From Tangfeifania diversioriginum (GTDB lineage: Bacteria; Bacteroidota; Bacteroidia; Bacteroidales; Prolixibacteraceae): a stretch of DNA of 64,000 bases. The stretch spans positions 78,746-142,745 of the forward strand of contig NZ_FQZE01000009.1 in NCBI RefSeq assembly GCF_900141875.1, in the 5' to 3' direction. Each line of letters opens with the position of its first letter. Within the stretch, counting starts at the first letter, position 1. Positions 1-10,142 of this stretch are shown one piece after another. Position numbers and translations under genes: made by a program. The notes below the pieces were generated by a model. The model worked only from the letters and a program-made list of their open reading frames with translations. It was not told the DNA's origin and did no database searches.

Positions 1-630
1 AACATGGATGCCGGGTCGTTTATTTTTGAATTGAACGGCGTTCGCTGGGTGATTGATCCGGGAAATCAATCGTATCACGAACTCGAGAAAACAGGCTTCA
101 ATTTGTGGGGAAGCTGCCAGGAGTGCGACCGCTGGAAACTGCTTACCAAAAATAATTTTGGGCACAGCACTATTTCAGTAAATAACGAATTGTTTGTGAA
201 CGACGGATTTGCCCCACTCATCAGTTTTAAAAAAGGACAACAACCGGAGGCTGTGTTTGACTTGTCAGCAGTTTACGGCGAAAATATGAAACGAGTTATC
301 CGCAAATTTCAGAAAGAGAATTCCTCCTCGCTGATAATTGAAGATAATATTGAAACTTCGGATGAAACTGAAGTTATTGTCTGGCAGCTAATGACCACAG
401 CCAATGTGCAAATCCAGCCGGGGGGCATTGAATTGTCAAAAAATGGAAAAACACTGCAGGTGGAAAACTTGTCGCACCCCGATTTTGATTTTTCAGTGGT
501 TTCACTGGATCCACCTCCTTTTGAACTCGACCGGCAAATGGAAGGATTGAAACGAATTGAATTGCGTATTCCGGCATGGATAGTTAAAGGAAGAAAAGAA
601 ACCATAAAAGTGAGACTGGCTGGAAATTAA
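1..630 (+). CDS. Heparinase II/III-like polysaccharide lyase, C-terminal part
   Basis: This is the 3-prime end of a gene whose start lies before the window; the frame is open from base 1, so the ATG at 4 is internal. The first visible residues (NMDAGSFIFELNGVRWVIDP) match the conserved region of heparinase II/III-family lyases where an Asp-Ala-Gly-Ser-Phe segment opens the C-terminal beta-sandwich. The rest (about 180 residues) is beta-rich and ends in a basic tail. Family members cleave uronic-acid-containing polysaccharides by beta-elimination in the periplasm or at the surface. The next genes are a PL8-like lyase and a sulfatase-rhamnosidase on the same strand, so this looks like one degradation locus. 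Exact PL family and substrate cannot be set from the C-terminus alone. Confidence 0.8.
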   Translation, partial: NMDAGSFIFELNGVRWVIDPGNQSYHELEKTGFNLWGSCQECDRWKLLTKNNFGHSTISVNNELFVNDGFAPLISFKKGQQPEAVFDLSAVYGENMKRVIRKFQKENSSSLIIEDNIETSDETEVIVWQLMTTANVQIQPGGIELSKNGKTLQVENLSHPDFDFSVVSLDPPPFELDRQMEGLKRIELRIPAWIVKGRKETIKVRLAGN

Positions 631-704
631 TTTTTCGCATTCTTCCCGGAATACGTCGGGGGGTAAAACTCTGCGTGGTGGATTTTTGGATAAAGATTGA
701 TTAT

Positions 705-2927
705 ATGAGAAATTATTTAAAATTACTGACTGCTATTGTGCTTACTGCCCTTGCAACCAATTCAATTGGCGCTTCAACCGATTTTGAAATCATTAAAAAA
801 CGCGTGGTGGAAGCCCTTATTCAGCCCGGCGTGAATGACGCTGAAATTCAGCCATTGATTAACAATTTGCAGGAGGACGGCACCTGGCCTGGCATCGATT
901 ACGAAGATGTTTCGAATGAAGGTTTTCAGCACAGCCGGCATTATTCCAATATGGTTAACCTGGCGTGGGCATACCGGAAAGAATCTTCTGCTTTTTATAA
1001 AAGCCCGGAAGTATTAAAAGCGCTGGAAGCTGCATTGAAAAACTGGGTGGACAACGACTACATTTGCGAAAACTGGTGGTTTAACCAGATTGGTACACCC
1101 GACAACCTGGTTGATGTATTGCTGCTTGCCGGTAACGATCTTCCGGAAGAGTTGGTGGAAAAAACACAGCCAATTATTGGGCGGGCCAACATTGATGCAC
1201 CGGGCGCACGACCTGGCGGCGATCGCATTAAAATTGCCGGTATTCAGGCCAAAAACATGCTTTTCCTCGGCGATCGTGAAACTTTTGAAAAAGTAGTCAG
1301 GGTAATTGAAAATGAAATAAAGTATGTGGAGTGGGTTGGCAAAAAATACGGTTATACCTACCGGCGCCATTCCGGAGGTTTTGGCAACCGATCGGCAGGC
1401 GGAAGGGGCATTCAGTACGGAAACAGTTTTCATCATCGTACCGATGGCGTAAATAACACCCTCTCTTACGGAATCGGATATGCCAATGCCTTTGTAGAGT
1501 GGGCGGTTTACACGGCAGGTACCCGTTTTGCGTTTGCTGAAGAAAAATTATCGCGGTTAGTGGATTATTACCTCGATGGTATTTGCAAAACTGCTGTTTT
1601 CGGGAAATATCCCGATCCGGGGGCTAAAAACCGGAGCGTGAGCCGCCGTGGAACTTTGCGGCCTTACAGTGCAAAAACTGCTGAGAATTTGCTCCTCACA
1701 ACCAATTACCGTAAAAAAGAATTACAGGAAATTGCCGATATCCGAAATAATGGGATCGCTCCTACACTTTCGCATGCTACTTTTTTCTGGAACTCGGAAC
1801 ATTTTTCATTTCAGCGGCCCGGTTGGTTTGCTTCGGTGCGGATGTATTCAACCCGCAACCATAACATGGAAGTACCCTACAACAGCGAAGGATTACTCAA
1901 TCATCACCGGGGCGACGGCGCTAACCACATTTCGCGCACCGGCGATGAATATTACGACATTTTTCCGGTATTCGACTATCAAAAAGTGTCGGGAACTACC
2001 ATCATGCAAAAGCCTGAATTACCTGATCCCAGCCAGATTCAGAAAATTGGGCTGACCGATTTTGTGGGAGCAGTAACCGATGGTATTTACGGGGCGGTGG
2101 CTTTCGATTTTAAAAGTCCGCACGATCCGTTGATTGCCCGCAAATCCTGGTTTTTTTTCGATAAAATGTTTGTTTGCCTCGGAGCAGGAATTTCCTGTAA
2201 AAATGACAACTCCCCGGTTGTTACTACACTGAATCAGTGCCTGCTGAAGGGCGATGTAACCGTTTCTTCAGGAAATAATAGTTCGGTAATTCAACATGGC
2301 GAAAAAAAATTGAAAAGCGTGGATTGGATTTTTCATGATGGAATCGGTTACGTTTTTCCAAACCCGGCAACGGTGCAATTAAAAAACAGCGCCGAAACCG
2401 GTTCGTGGTGGAAGATCAGCAAACAAAGCAGTACACCAAAAGATGAAATCAGCCTCGACATTTTTAAACTTTGGGTACCCCACGGCAAAAGGCCATCGGA
2501 TGAAACCTATGAGTATATTGTTGTGCCGGCGGCTACGGTCGAAAAAATGAAACAGAACAGCTCCCAAAATAATATCCGCATACTTTCAAATACCCCTGAA
2601 GTACAAGTTGTAATGAACACGAAGCTGGGAATCTGCCAGGCCGTTTTTTACCAGGCTGGCGAAATCCAGGTTTCTGAAAACCTGAAACTTATTTCTGATA
2701 ATCCCGGTATTATAATGCTTAAAATGAAGGATGAGAAAGTGACCGAAATTTCAGTGGCCGATCCCAACCGCGAGCTGAGCAGATTTCATCTTTCTATTTC
2801 AGAAAAAATGGAAAAATATGGGGATAATTTTAGCGCTGTGTGGAATGAAAAGGATGGACTTACCCACGTGTCGGTTAAGTTACCTCAAGATAATTATGCC
2901 GGTGACAGCTTTACAATTGAATTATAA
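705..2927 (+). CDS. PL8-like polysaccharide lyase (secreted)
   Basis: A 740-residue protein with a Sec signal peptide (MRNYLKLLTAIVLTALATNS). The N-terminal half resembles the alpha/alpha-toroid of PL8 lyases (chondroitin AC, hyaluronate, xanthan lyases): an Asn-Trp-Trp...Ile-Gly-Thr-Pro segment near residue 125, a His/Tyr region (SFHHRTDGVNNTLSYG) near 245, and an arginine cluster (SVSRRGTLRP) near 315. The middle beta-domain carries NSEGLLNHHRGDGAN and the EYYDIFPVFDYQKVSGTT segment typical of the family. The segment where PL8 enzymes usually have the catalytic Asn (Gly-Ala-Asn) reads GARPGGDR here, so mechanism or subfamily may differ. A GTG at 675 would also open the frame, but the ATG at 705 places the signal peptide correctly. 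It lies 20 bases before the sulfatase-GH78 gene. Substrate is inferred only as uronate-containing and probably sulfated. Confidence 0.82.
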   Translation: MRNYLKLLTAIVLTALATNSIGASTDFEIIKKRVVEALIQPGVNDAEIQPLINNLQEDGTWPGIDYEDVSNEGFQHSRHYSNMVNLAWAYRKESSAFYKSPEVLKALEAALKNWVDNDYICENWWFNQIGTPDNLVDVLLLAGNDLPEELVEKTQPIIGRANIDAPGARPGGDRIKIAGIQAKNMLFLGDRETFEKVVRVIENEIKYVEWVGKKYGYTYRRHSGGFGNRSAGGRGIQYGNSFHHRTDGVNNTLSYGIGYANAFVEWAVYTAGTRFAFAEEKLSRLVDYYLDGICKTAVFGKYPDPGAKNRSVSRRGTLRPYSAKTAENLLLTTNYRKKELQEIADIRNNGIAPTLSHATFFWNSEHFSFQRPGWFASVRMYSTRNHNMEVPYNSEGLLNHHRGDGANHISRTGDEYYDIFPVFDYQKVSGTTIMQKPELPDPSQIQKIGLTDFVGAVTDGIYGAVAFDFKSPHDPLIARKSWFFFDKMFVCLGAGISCKNDNSPVVTTLNQCLLKGDVTVSSGNNSSVIQHGEKKLKSVDWIFHDGIGYVFPNPATVQLKNSAETGSWWKISKQSSTPKDEISLDIFKLWVPHGKRPSDETYEYIVVPAATVEKMKQNSSQNNIRILSNTPEVQVVMNTKLGICQAVFYQAGEIQVSENLKLISDNPGIIMLKMKDEKVTEISVADPNRELSRFHLSISEKMEKYGDNFSAVWNEKDGLTHVSVKLPQDNYAGDSFTIEL

Positions 2928-2946
2928 AATAAATAGATAAACAAAA

Positions 2947-5900
2947 ATGAAACTAAAATTAACCATCTTACTGTATTCTTTCAGCTTCCTTTGCTGCAAT
3001 TCTCTGTCATTTGCTCAGGAGAGCGGAACAAACGAGTCGGAAAATCCCAACATCATTTTCATCCTTACCGACGATCAGCGCTGGAGCGCATTGGGGTATT
3101 CCGGAAATCCTTTGGCAACCACTCCCGAAATGGATAAACTGGCAGATGCCGGTGCATATTTTCAGAACGCAATAGTAACAACTCCTATTTGTTCGGCGAG
3201 TCGCGCCAGTATTTTTAGCGGAGTTCACGAGCGTACCCATAGGTACACCTTCCAAACCGGAAATATACGAAGAGAGTTTATGGAAAATGCTTATCCCAAA
3301 TTGCTAAAACAAGCAGGATATTTCACTGGTTTTTTCGGAAAGTTTGGTGTGAATTATCCCGGCAGTGAAAAGATGTTTGATGAGGTGGAAATTTTCGATC
3401 GGAACAACCGGTTTGAGGATTACCGCGGATATTGTTATAAATCACTAAACGGTGATACAGTTCACTTGACCCGTTATACCGGGCAAAAGGCGCTCGATTT
3501 TATCGATGATGCACCTGTGGATAAACCTTTTTGCCTGTCGTTGAGTTTCAGTGCACCACATGCGCACGACGGCGCACCGCTTCAGTATTTCTGGCAGGAA
3601 GAACCGGACAAACTTTATCAGAACATGGAAATGCCCAAAGCCGATATTTCGGAGGACAAATATTTTGAGGTTTTGCCACAACCGGTAAAAGATGGTTTTA
3701 ACCGCGTTCGCTGGTTCTGGAAAAACGATACTCCCGAAAAATACCAGCGAAGCACCAAAGGGTATTACCGGATGATTTATGGCATCGACCTTGAAATTGC
3801 CAAAATAAGGAAGAAACTTACTGAAAAAGGCCTGGACAAAAACACGGTAATTATTTTAATGGGCGACAACGGTTTTTTCCTCGGCGAACGCCAGATTTCA
3901 GGCAAATGGCTGATGTACGATAATTCAGTGAGGGTTCCATTAATTATTTACGATCCTCGTACGCAAAAACATCGTGATATCGACGAAATGGGATTAAATA
4001 TTGATATTCCTGCCACTATTTTGGATTATGCCGGAATTGATATCCCTGAAATTTACCAGGGAAAAAGTTTGGTGCCGCTAATTTCAGGCGAAGAAAAAAC
4101 ACTTAATCGCGATACCATTTTAATCGAACACCTTTGGGAGTTTGAACATATTCCGCCCAGCGAAGGAGTGCGCACTGCAGAATGGAAATACATGCGCTAT
4201 ATCAACGATAAATCGTCGGAAGAATTTTATAATCTTAAAGATGATCCGAAAGAGATAAACAACCTGGTCCAAAATCCAAAATATCAAAAAGAACTGGCAT
4301 CGTTCCGCAAAAAGATGGAAGAATTGGGACAACGCTATGCCGATCCTTATTCAGGTATTCCGTCGGATCTAACCGTGGAATATATTCGCGACCCGCGTTT
4401 CACAAAAATAATCGACAGCAAACCTGAATTTAGCTGGGTGGTGCCCAAAGAAGCGGTCATTCAAAAAGGGTATCAAATCCTGGTTTCTTCAACCAAACAA
4501 AACATCGATAACAACATCGGCGACGTGTGGGACAGCGGAAATGTACGCAGCAGCCATTCGGTTGATATTGAATTTGGCGGCGAACCCCTGTCGGAAAACA
4601 CGGAATATTTCTGGAAGGTGCGGATTTTTGATCAAGACAACCGCCTATCGGAATATTCTTCACCTCAAAAATTTACCACCGGAAGTTTTAAAGAAAAAAG
4701 CATCACTACTTCCAACTGGTTTCAAATTGAAAGGATTCAACCAAAAAAAATGGTTCAGGATTCGGATGGCAGTTATTTTATTGATTTTGGGAAAGCTGCA
4801 TTCGGAACACTTGAAATTAATTACTCAGCCAAAACATCGGAAACGTTAACCATTCATTTGGGCGAAAAACTGCTGGAAGGAAAAATCGATCGCAACCCGG
4901 GAGGAACAATCCGGTACCAGAAAGTTCAGCTGGAAGTTTCGCCTGAAAAGAAAAATTACCAGATTGAACTGACACCCGACAAACGCAACACCAACGAAAT
5001 GGCAGTGGCGCTTCCCGATTCCTTTCCAGTGATTATGCCATTCCGTTATGCTGAAATTGAAGGGATCAAAAGTTTGTCTTCTGACGATGTAACCCAGGTT
5101 GCTTATTTTAATTATTTTGAAGAAGGGACAAGCGCTTTTACCAGTTCCAACACCATTCTGAACCAGGTTTGGGAGCTCTGTAAATATTCGCAAAAAGCTA
5201 CATCATTTGCCGGAGTTTATGTGGATGGCGACCGCGAGCGGATTCCCTACGAAGCCGATGCTTACCTGAATCAGTTAAGCCATTATTCGGTGGACAACGA
5301 ATATGCCATAGCGCGCAAAACCATCGAGTATTTTATGGAAAAACCCACCTGGCCAACTGAGTGGCAGTTGCATGTGGCGCTCATGTTTTACCAGGATTAC
5401 TTGTACACCGGGAATACCGAACTGATTGAAAAGTATTACGATGAATTAAAGCATAAAACCTTGATGGCTCTGGAGGTGGAAGACGGTTTTATATCGACAT
5501 CCGCGCCCGGGCACACCGGTGAACTGATGATGAACCTGGGATTTGCCGATTCTACCCAGCGGTTGCGCGATATTGTGGACTGGCCGCAAAAAGGTGGGTT
5601 TGGCGGCGTAATTGGCGAAGACGACGGTTTTGTGTTCAGGCCGGTAAATACCGTAATCAATTCGCTGTATTACCAAAACATGAATATTATGGCTGAATTT
5701 GCGGGACTGCTGGGAAAAACAGGCGATAAACTCGATTTTAAATTCAGGGCAGCCCGGGTGAAAAAATCAATTAATGAACAGTTGTATAACCAGGGAAAAG
5801 GATATTACAGCGACGGACTGGGCACAGACCACGGATCGGTTCATGCCAATATGTTTCCGCTGGCATTTGGAATTGTGCCGGAGGAGTACAAACAAAATGT

Positions 5901-6465
5901 GGTCAACCACATCAAATCACGCGGAATGGCCTGCAGTGTTTATGGTGCGCAGTATTTAATGGAAGCCGTTTACAATGCCGGAGAAGCGGATTATGCACTG
6001 GAGCTGATGAACGCCACCCACGACCGCAGTTGGTACAACATGATTAAAGTGGGGGCAACCATTACCATGGAAGCCTGGGACATGAAATACAAACCTAACT
6101 CCGACTGGAACCACGCGTGGGGTGCTGTTCCAGCCAATATTATTCCACGGTATTTGTGGGGAATTCAGCCCAAAACCGCGGGTTTTGAAATGGTGACCAT
6201 AAAACCACAAATGGGTACCTTAAAAAACAGCTCCGTTAAAATGCCCACACTCCGGGGGGAAATTACAGGTGAATACAATCGGGTAAATAACCGGTTTGCA
6301 AGATATACTATTGAATTGCCTTCAAATATGGCGGGCGAGTTCATTACAGATTTTGCTTCTGAAGATGTGGTTACCATAAACGGAGAAACCGTAAATCCTG
6401 CGTTTGGCACAATCCGGTTGAGCCCGGGAAAAAATGAAATAGAAATCAGGGTGAATTCGTTTTGA
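2947..6465 (+). CDS. Sulfatase - GH78 alpha-L-rhamnosidase fusion
   Basis: A 1172-residue secreted bifunctional enzyme with a Sec signal peptide (residues 1-23). Residues about 35-465 are a type I sulfatase: metal ligands in TDDQR (D42, D43), the formylglycine motif CSASR with C82, and a C-terminal metal-binding GDNGFFLGE. Residues about 475-560 form the Fn3-like lead domain of bacterial rhamnosidases, followed by a beta-sandwich and an alpha/alpha-barrel GH78 core with [14 protein letters not shown] (residues 758-771), where the Glu/Asp residues match the GH78 acid region. It would remove sulfate and then the exposed rhamnose from a sulfated rhamnose-containing oligosaccharide. From memory, sulfatase-GH78 fusions of this type are known in ulvan utilisation loci of Formosa. 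No frameshift separates the halves, so the fusion is real. An anaerobic or FGE-type sulfatase-maturing enzyme must be encoded elsewhere. Confidence 0.9.
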   Translation: MKLKLTILLYSFSFLCCNSLSFAQESGTNESENPNIIFILTDDQRWSALGYSGNPLATTPEMDKLADAGAYFQNAIVTTPICSASRASIFSGVHERTHRYTFQTGNIRREFMENAYPKLLKQAGYFTGFFGKFGVNYPGSEKMFDEVEIFDRNNRFEDYRGYCYKSLNGDTVHLTRYTGQKALDFIDDAPVDKPFCLSLSFSAPHAHDGAPLQYFWQEEPDKLYQNMEMPKADISEDKYFEVLPQPVKDGFNRVRWFWKNDTPEKYQRSTKGYYRMIYGIDLEIAKIRKKLTEKGLDKNTVIILMGDNGFFLGERQISGKWLMYDNSVRVPLIIYDPRTQKHRDIDEMGLNIDIPATILDYAGIDIPEIYQGKSLVPLISGEEKTLNRDTILIEHLWEFEHIPPSEGVRTAEWKYMRYINDKSSEEFYNLKDDPKEINNLVQNPKYQKELASFRKKMEELGQRYADPYSGIPSDLTVEYIRDPRFTKIIDSKPEFSWVVPKEAVIQKGYQILVSSTKQNIDNNIGDVWDSGNVRSSHSVDIEFGGEPLSENTEYFWKVRIFDQDNRLSEYSSPQKFTTGSFKEKSITTSNWFQIERIQPKKMVQDSDGSYFIDFGKAAFGTLEINYSAKTSETLTIHLGEKLLEGKIDRNPGGTIRYQKVQLEVSPEKKNYQIELTPDKRNTNEMAVALPDSFPVIMPFRYAEIEGIKSLSSDDVTQVAYFNYFEEGTSAFTSSNTILNQVWELCKYSQKATSFAGVYVDGDRERIPYEADAYLNQLSHYSVDNEYAIARKTIEYFMEKPTWPTEWQLHVALMFYQDYLYTGNTELIEKYYDELKHKTLMALEVEDGFISTSAPGHTGELMMNLGFADSTQRLRDIVDWPQKGGFGGVIGEDDGFVFRPVNTVINSLYYQNMNIMAEFAGLLGKTGDKLDFKFRAARVKKSINEQLYNQGKGYYSDGLGTDHGSVHANMFPLAFGIVPEEYKQNVVNHIKSRGMACSVYGAQYLMEAVYNAGEADYALELMNATHDRSWYNMIKVGATITMEAWDMKYKPNSDWNHAWGAVPANIIPRYLWGIQPKTAGFEMVTIKPQMGTLKNSSVKMPTLRGEITGEYNRVNNRFARYTIELPSNMAGEFITDFASEDVVTINGETVNPAFGTIRLSPGKNEIEIRVNSF

Positions 6466-6581
6466 CAATTTTGCTTGTTAAACTGTTAATGAGAATCCCT
6501 GCCATTTCCGCATGTTATTTTCCTTGGTTTATTTTTTGATGGGATCTCGTTTTCGCCTAAATTTGATTAAGAAAATTAAAT

Positions 6582-8810
6582 ATGACAGAACAGGAGCTCA
6601 ATAAAAGTTATTCGAAAATTTGCAGAAATTTGGAAAGCCGCAAGCTGAAACCTGCATTCGACATGCTGGGAAAACTGATTGCGGATAATAACCTTGGCGT
6701 TTTTAACGACGAATACCGCAACCTGGAAGAAACATACCATTTTATGCTAAAATACACCGTTGAAGGAATCCAGGATCCGGAGCGGCAGAAGGTGTACCGC
6801 AAATTAATTGTTTCGGTTTTTGAACTGGCCGAAAATGTGAACCAGGCACTGCGCACCAAATTTTCGCCATCGGTTGAATACGAAAAAAAACGGTTGTTTA
6901 AAAATCAGTATATCAGCAATCTTGAAAATTATATTTCTGAGCTTGAAGATTTTTATCTGGATCATGAGATTCAATCAATAGTAAACAACCAGGCAAAAAC
7001 AAATTCGGATAAAATGACAGCCGCCCGCGAACACCAGCAAAAAATGTTCAGGCTTTTTTACCATGTTTGGTTTCGCGATAAACTGCAAAACGGCGAGAAG
7101 GAAACACTTACCGGATTTTTTACCAATCCGCTCAGCTCGGTGGCTTACCGGTCGTTTATAATTTCAGCAGTAACACTCAGTCTGCAACGTTATTTCGATG
7201 AGGCCAAATTTTCGGTGCTTTTTGAGGCGTATGCTTCCGAAGAGCCAGAAGTGAGCCAGCGTGCCTTGGTGGGGTTGCTTATCAATTTTTACCGCTACGA
7301 TGCCCGGTTGCCATTTTACCCGGCTATTACAGGCCGGCTGAAAATCCTGAATGAAGATCCTGCTTTCAAAAAAAATCTCGAGCGGATTATCGTTCAGTTT
7401 ATCCGAAGTAAGGAAACCGAAAAAATTCAGCAAAAAATCAGGGACGAAATTATTCCCGAAATGATCCGCATCAGCCCCAATTTTAAAGATAAAATTAACC
7501 TCGACAGCCTGATGGAAGAAGGTTTGGGCGACGATAAAAACCCGGAGTGGGAGGAGATTTTCAAGGATTCGCCCGGGTTAATGGATAAAATGGAAGAGTT
7601 TTCGGAATTGCAGATGGAAGGCGCTGATGTATTCATGGGGTCGTTTTCCATGCTGAAATCATTCCCTTTCTTCAATGAAATCGGGAACTGGTTTTTGCCG
7701 TTTTATACCGAAAATCCTTCCATCTCGAATGTGGTGGACACCAACGACGAAACCAACCGGAAGTTTGTGGAAGTTATCAGCAGTGCCCCCATTTTATGTA
7801 ACTCCGATAAGTATTCGTTTTGTTTCAGCATGCAAAACCTGCCGGAGCAAAACCGCGAGTTCCTGGCCAAGGGCATGGAAGCCGAAATGGGGCAGCTGGA
7901 AGAACTGGGAAAAGACGAAGAGCTGGTTTCACCCGGCCGAAAAGCGGAATTTATTTCCAATCAGTATATCCAGGATTTGTACCGCTTTTTTAAACTGCAC
8001 CCGCGTAAAAATGACTTTGAAGATATTTTTAACTGGCGCTTCGATTTTTACAATAAAATTGCCTTGGGAAATATCCTGAAAGAAGATCCCAAAGTTTTGC
8101 GGAACATTGCTGAATATTACTTCGCTAAAAACCATTTTGAAGAAGCCGCCGAAATTTACAATTACCTTCTGGAAGAGAAGAAAGACGGCGAATTGTACCA
8201 GAAAATAGCTTATTGTTACCAAAAACGGGGCGACTTTGAAAAAGCGCTTGATGCTTACCTGAAAGCAGAATTGTATGATTTGAACCGTTTGTGGAACCTC
8301 AAAAAAATTGCGCTGTGTTACCGCAATCTCAAACAACCGGCAAAGGCGCTGGAATATTACCAGGCAGCCGAAAAAATCGATCCCGAAAGTTTGAATAATC
8401 AGCTGAATATTGGTCATTGTTATCTGGAGCTTGAGCAATTTGAGGAAGCGCTGAAATGTTATTTTAAGGTGGAATACCTGGCACCGGGAAATAAAAAAGT
8501 GTGGCGACCCATTGCATGGTGCAGTTTTCTCTCAGGAAAAAAAGAGCAGGCCGAAAAATATTTCATGAAAGTGATTGAGGATGCACCCGGCAAGCACGAT
8601 TTTATGAATATGGGACACGTGCAGTGGAGCTTGGGCAACCGAATGAACGCACTCGATAATTATAAAAAATCAATTTCGAAAACCGGTTTTTCGGAGCTGG
8701 AATTTCTGGAAGTTTTTGAGGAAGATTTACCGCACCTCAAAAATCAGGGCATCGACAGCGAAGATGTGCCGATTATGCTCGACCAGCTGAGGTATTTTTT
8801 GGAGGAGTAA
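6582..8810 (+). CDS. TPR-repeat protein, function unknown
   Basis: A 742-residue protein without a signal peptide. The N-terminal two thirds are alpha-helical with no motif I recognise. From about residue 500 to 700 there are consecutive tetratricopeptide repeats (for example EEAAEIYNYLLEEKKDGELY, EKALDAYLKAELYD, AKALEYYQAAEKIDPESLNN, EEALKCYFKVEYLAPGNKKV). It is likely a cytoplasmic scaffold for protein-protein contacts. It starts 116 bases after the sulfatase-GH78 gene and is not obviously part of that locus. I know similar long TPR proteins from Bacteroidota genomes but not their role. Confidence 0.8.
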   Translation: MTEQELNKSYSKICRNLESRKLKPAFDMLGKLIADNNLGVFNDEYRNLEETYHFMLKYTVEGIQDPERQKVYRKLIVSVFELAENVNQALRTKFSPSVEYEKKRLFKNQYISNLENYISELEDFYLDHEIQSIVNNQAKTNSDKMTAAREHQQKMFRLFYHVWFRDKLQNGEKETLTGFFTNPLSSVAYRSFIISAVTLSLQRYFDEAKFSVLFEAYASEEPEVSQRALVGLLINFYRYDARLPFYPAITGRLKILNEDPAFKKNLERIIVQFIRSKETEKIQQKIRDEIIPEMIRISPNFKDKINLDSLMEEGLGDDKNPEWEEIFKDSPGLMDKMEEFSELQMEGADVFMGSFSMLKSFPFFNEIGNWFLPFYTENPSISNVVDTNDETNRKFVEVISSAPILCNSDKYSFCFSMQNLPEQNREFLAKGMEAEMGQLEELGKDEELVSPGRKAEFISNQYIQDLYRFFKLHPRKNDFEDIFNWRFDFYNKIALGNILKEDPKVLRNIAEYYFAKNHFEEAAEIYNYLLEEKKDGELYQKIAYCYQKRGDFEKALDAYLKAELYDLNRLWNLKKIALCYRNLKQPAKALEYYQAAEKIDPESLNNQLNIGHCYLELEQFEEALKCYFKVEYLAPGNKKVWRPIAWCSFLSGKKEQAEKYFMKVIEDAPGKHDFMNMGHVQWSLGNRMNALDNYKKSISKTGFSELEFLEVFEEDLPHLKNQGIDSEDVPIMLDQLRYFLEE

Positions 8811-8849
8811 ATTATGTGAATCAAAATGTTTTTTTCATACATTTGATAA

Positions 8850-9251
8850 ATGGCCAATGAAAAAATAGATATCGAAAAAATTACGAATCATTGGGAAAAA
8901 ACATCCGACAGGGATTTTGAAACAATGATTCATCTTTATGAAAAGAAAGATTTGCATTGGTCGTTATTTCTTGGGCATTTGGTTTTGGAACGATTATTAA
9001 AAGCTGCTGTTGTGCGGAATATTCAAAACCACGCTCCATATACCCATGATTTACGCAGGTTGGCAAAATTAACCCAATTTGAATTTAATGATGAGTATAA
9101 AATGTGGCTTGATACAATAACCACGTTTAATATCAATGCCAGGTACGATACCTACAAACAGGATTTTTACAAAAAATGTACTCCTCAATTTACTGAACGC
9201 TGGATAGCTAAAATTAAAGAATTAAGAAAATGGATAAAACAACAGCTATAG
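8850..9251 (+). CDS. HEPN-domain protein of a HEPN/MNT pair
   Basis: A 133-residue all-alpha protein. The segment HAPYTHDLRRLAKLT and the NARYDTYKQ segment near residue 91 are typical of HEPN proteins that pair with minimal nucleotidyltransferases. In characterised HEPN/MNT modules HEPN acts as an RNase-type toxin and the MNT protein inactivates it, by complex formation or by adding AMP to the HEPN protein. The classical Rx4-6H motif is not clear here, so toxicity is inferred. The gene overlaps the MNT gene by 22 bases, which implies translational coupling. Confidence 0.82.
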   Translation: MANEKIDIEKITNHWEKTSDRDFETMIHLYEKKDLHWSLFLGHLVLERLLKAAVVRNIQNHAPYTHDLRRLAKLTQFEFNDEYKMWLDTITTFNINARYDTYKQDFYKKCTPQFTERWIAKIKELRKWIKQQL

Positions 9252-9547
9252 AAATTGCAAAAAGGTATATAGGATTGGTAAAAGAGAAATATCAGATTGA
9301 AAGTGCCATCCTGTTTGGTTCGTTTGCCAGGGGGGCCAATCATTCTGACAGTGATATTGATTTAGCTATTGTTTTTAAGTCAGTTAACGATATTATTGAT
9401 TTACAAATAGAACTTTTAAATTTAAGGACTGACGATGATTTATTAATTGAACCACATCCTTTTACTGTTCGAGATTTTAATGAAATCAATCCGTTAGTTG
9501 CAGAAATAAAAAAGAATGGAATTGAAATAGTTGCCCCGGCTGCCTGA
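9230..9547 (+). CDS. MNT-type minimal nucleotidyltransferase (antitoxin-like)
   Basis: A 105-residue protein with the complete polymerase-beta-type signature GSFARGANHSDSDIDLAI (residues about 26-43): the Gly-Ser of the nucleotide loop and the two Asp metal ligands. It overlaps the 3-prime end of the HEPN gene, the usual arrangement of HEPN/MNT toxin-antitoxin modules. All catalytic residues appear intact, so it could AMPylate its partner. Such pairs are often carried by mobile or accessory DNA; here they lie between a TPR gene and a convergent DUF4268 gene. Confidence 0.88.
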   Translation: MDKTTAIEIAKRYIGLVKEKYQIESAILFGSFARGANHSDSDIDLAIVFKSVNDIIDLQIELLNLRTDDDLLIEPHPFTVRDFNEINPLVAEIKKNGIEIVAPAA

Positions 9548-9549
9548 AT

Positions 9550-10041
9550 TCATCCCACTTCCTCTTTCAACACGTCGCGCACCATCAAAAAGTTTTCTTC
9601 GAGGCGGAGCATGTTTTCGATGAAAAAGTTGTAGATGTCGGGCCAGTCTGTGCGGCGGTGATAATTCACGTTATTCAGCACCGTGTAAATCCGGGCCACT
9701 TCCTGTCCGCTGTCTTCGCGTTGGTGAAAGAATTCCCAGATTAACCCATCAGGAAAACCATCTTCAATAACCACTTTGTAGTTTTCCAGAATTTCGTAGG
9801 CTTTCAGGCGTTTGTCCTCGTTTTTGTGGCTGAGTTCCAGTATGACTTTTGCATCCGATCTCGAAGCCTCAAAACGTAGCGCAACACCCCGTGTTTTTGT
9901 GCGATGCAGCATCCACTTTTTCTTCCGTTCGCGCAGTGATGGATGAATCTCGCACCGCTTGCCAAACTGCCCCCAGAATTCCAGCCGTAGTTTTTTTGCT
10001 TCCTCTATTGAATACATGTTAATAATGTTCTGATTCAGCAA
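9550..10041 (-). CDS. DUF4268-type protein
   Basis: A 163-residue soluble protein with a repeated aromatic pattern (LRLEFWGQFG, LHRTKTRGVALRFEAS, WPDIYNFFIENM) that I associate with DUF4268, a family related to nuclease-associated or restriction-associated domains. No catalytic motif is certain from sequence. It is convergent with the HEPN/MNT pair, with only two bases between the stop codons. The ATG at 10015 (MYSIEEAKK) is an alternative start eight codons in. Function unknown. Confidence 0.65.
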   Translation of the reverse strand: MLNQNIINMYSIEEAKKLRLEFWGQFGKRCEIHPSLRERKKKWMLHRTKTRGVALRFEASRSDAKVILELSHKNEDKRLKAYEILENYKVVIEDGFPDGLIWEFFHQREDSGQEVARIYTVLNNVNYHRRTDWPDIYNFFIENMLRLEENFLMVRDVLKEEVG

Positions 10042-10142
10042 AATAAATTTTTAAATTTGAATAATGGTTGATTGTCATGTGAAATTTGAATTTTTTGATA
10101 ATGTCTTGTGTCTATGGTCTAAAAATCTAATTGTCTCCTTTT

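Noticed and set aside
675..704. GTG start of the PL8-like gene at 675
   Set aside because: The ATG at 705 places a standard signal peptide at the N-terminus.
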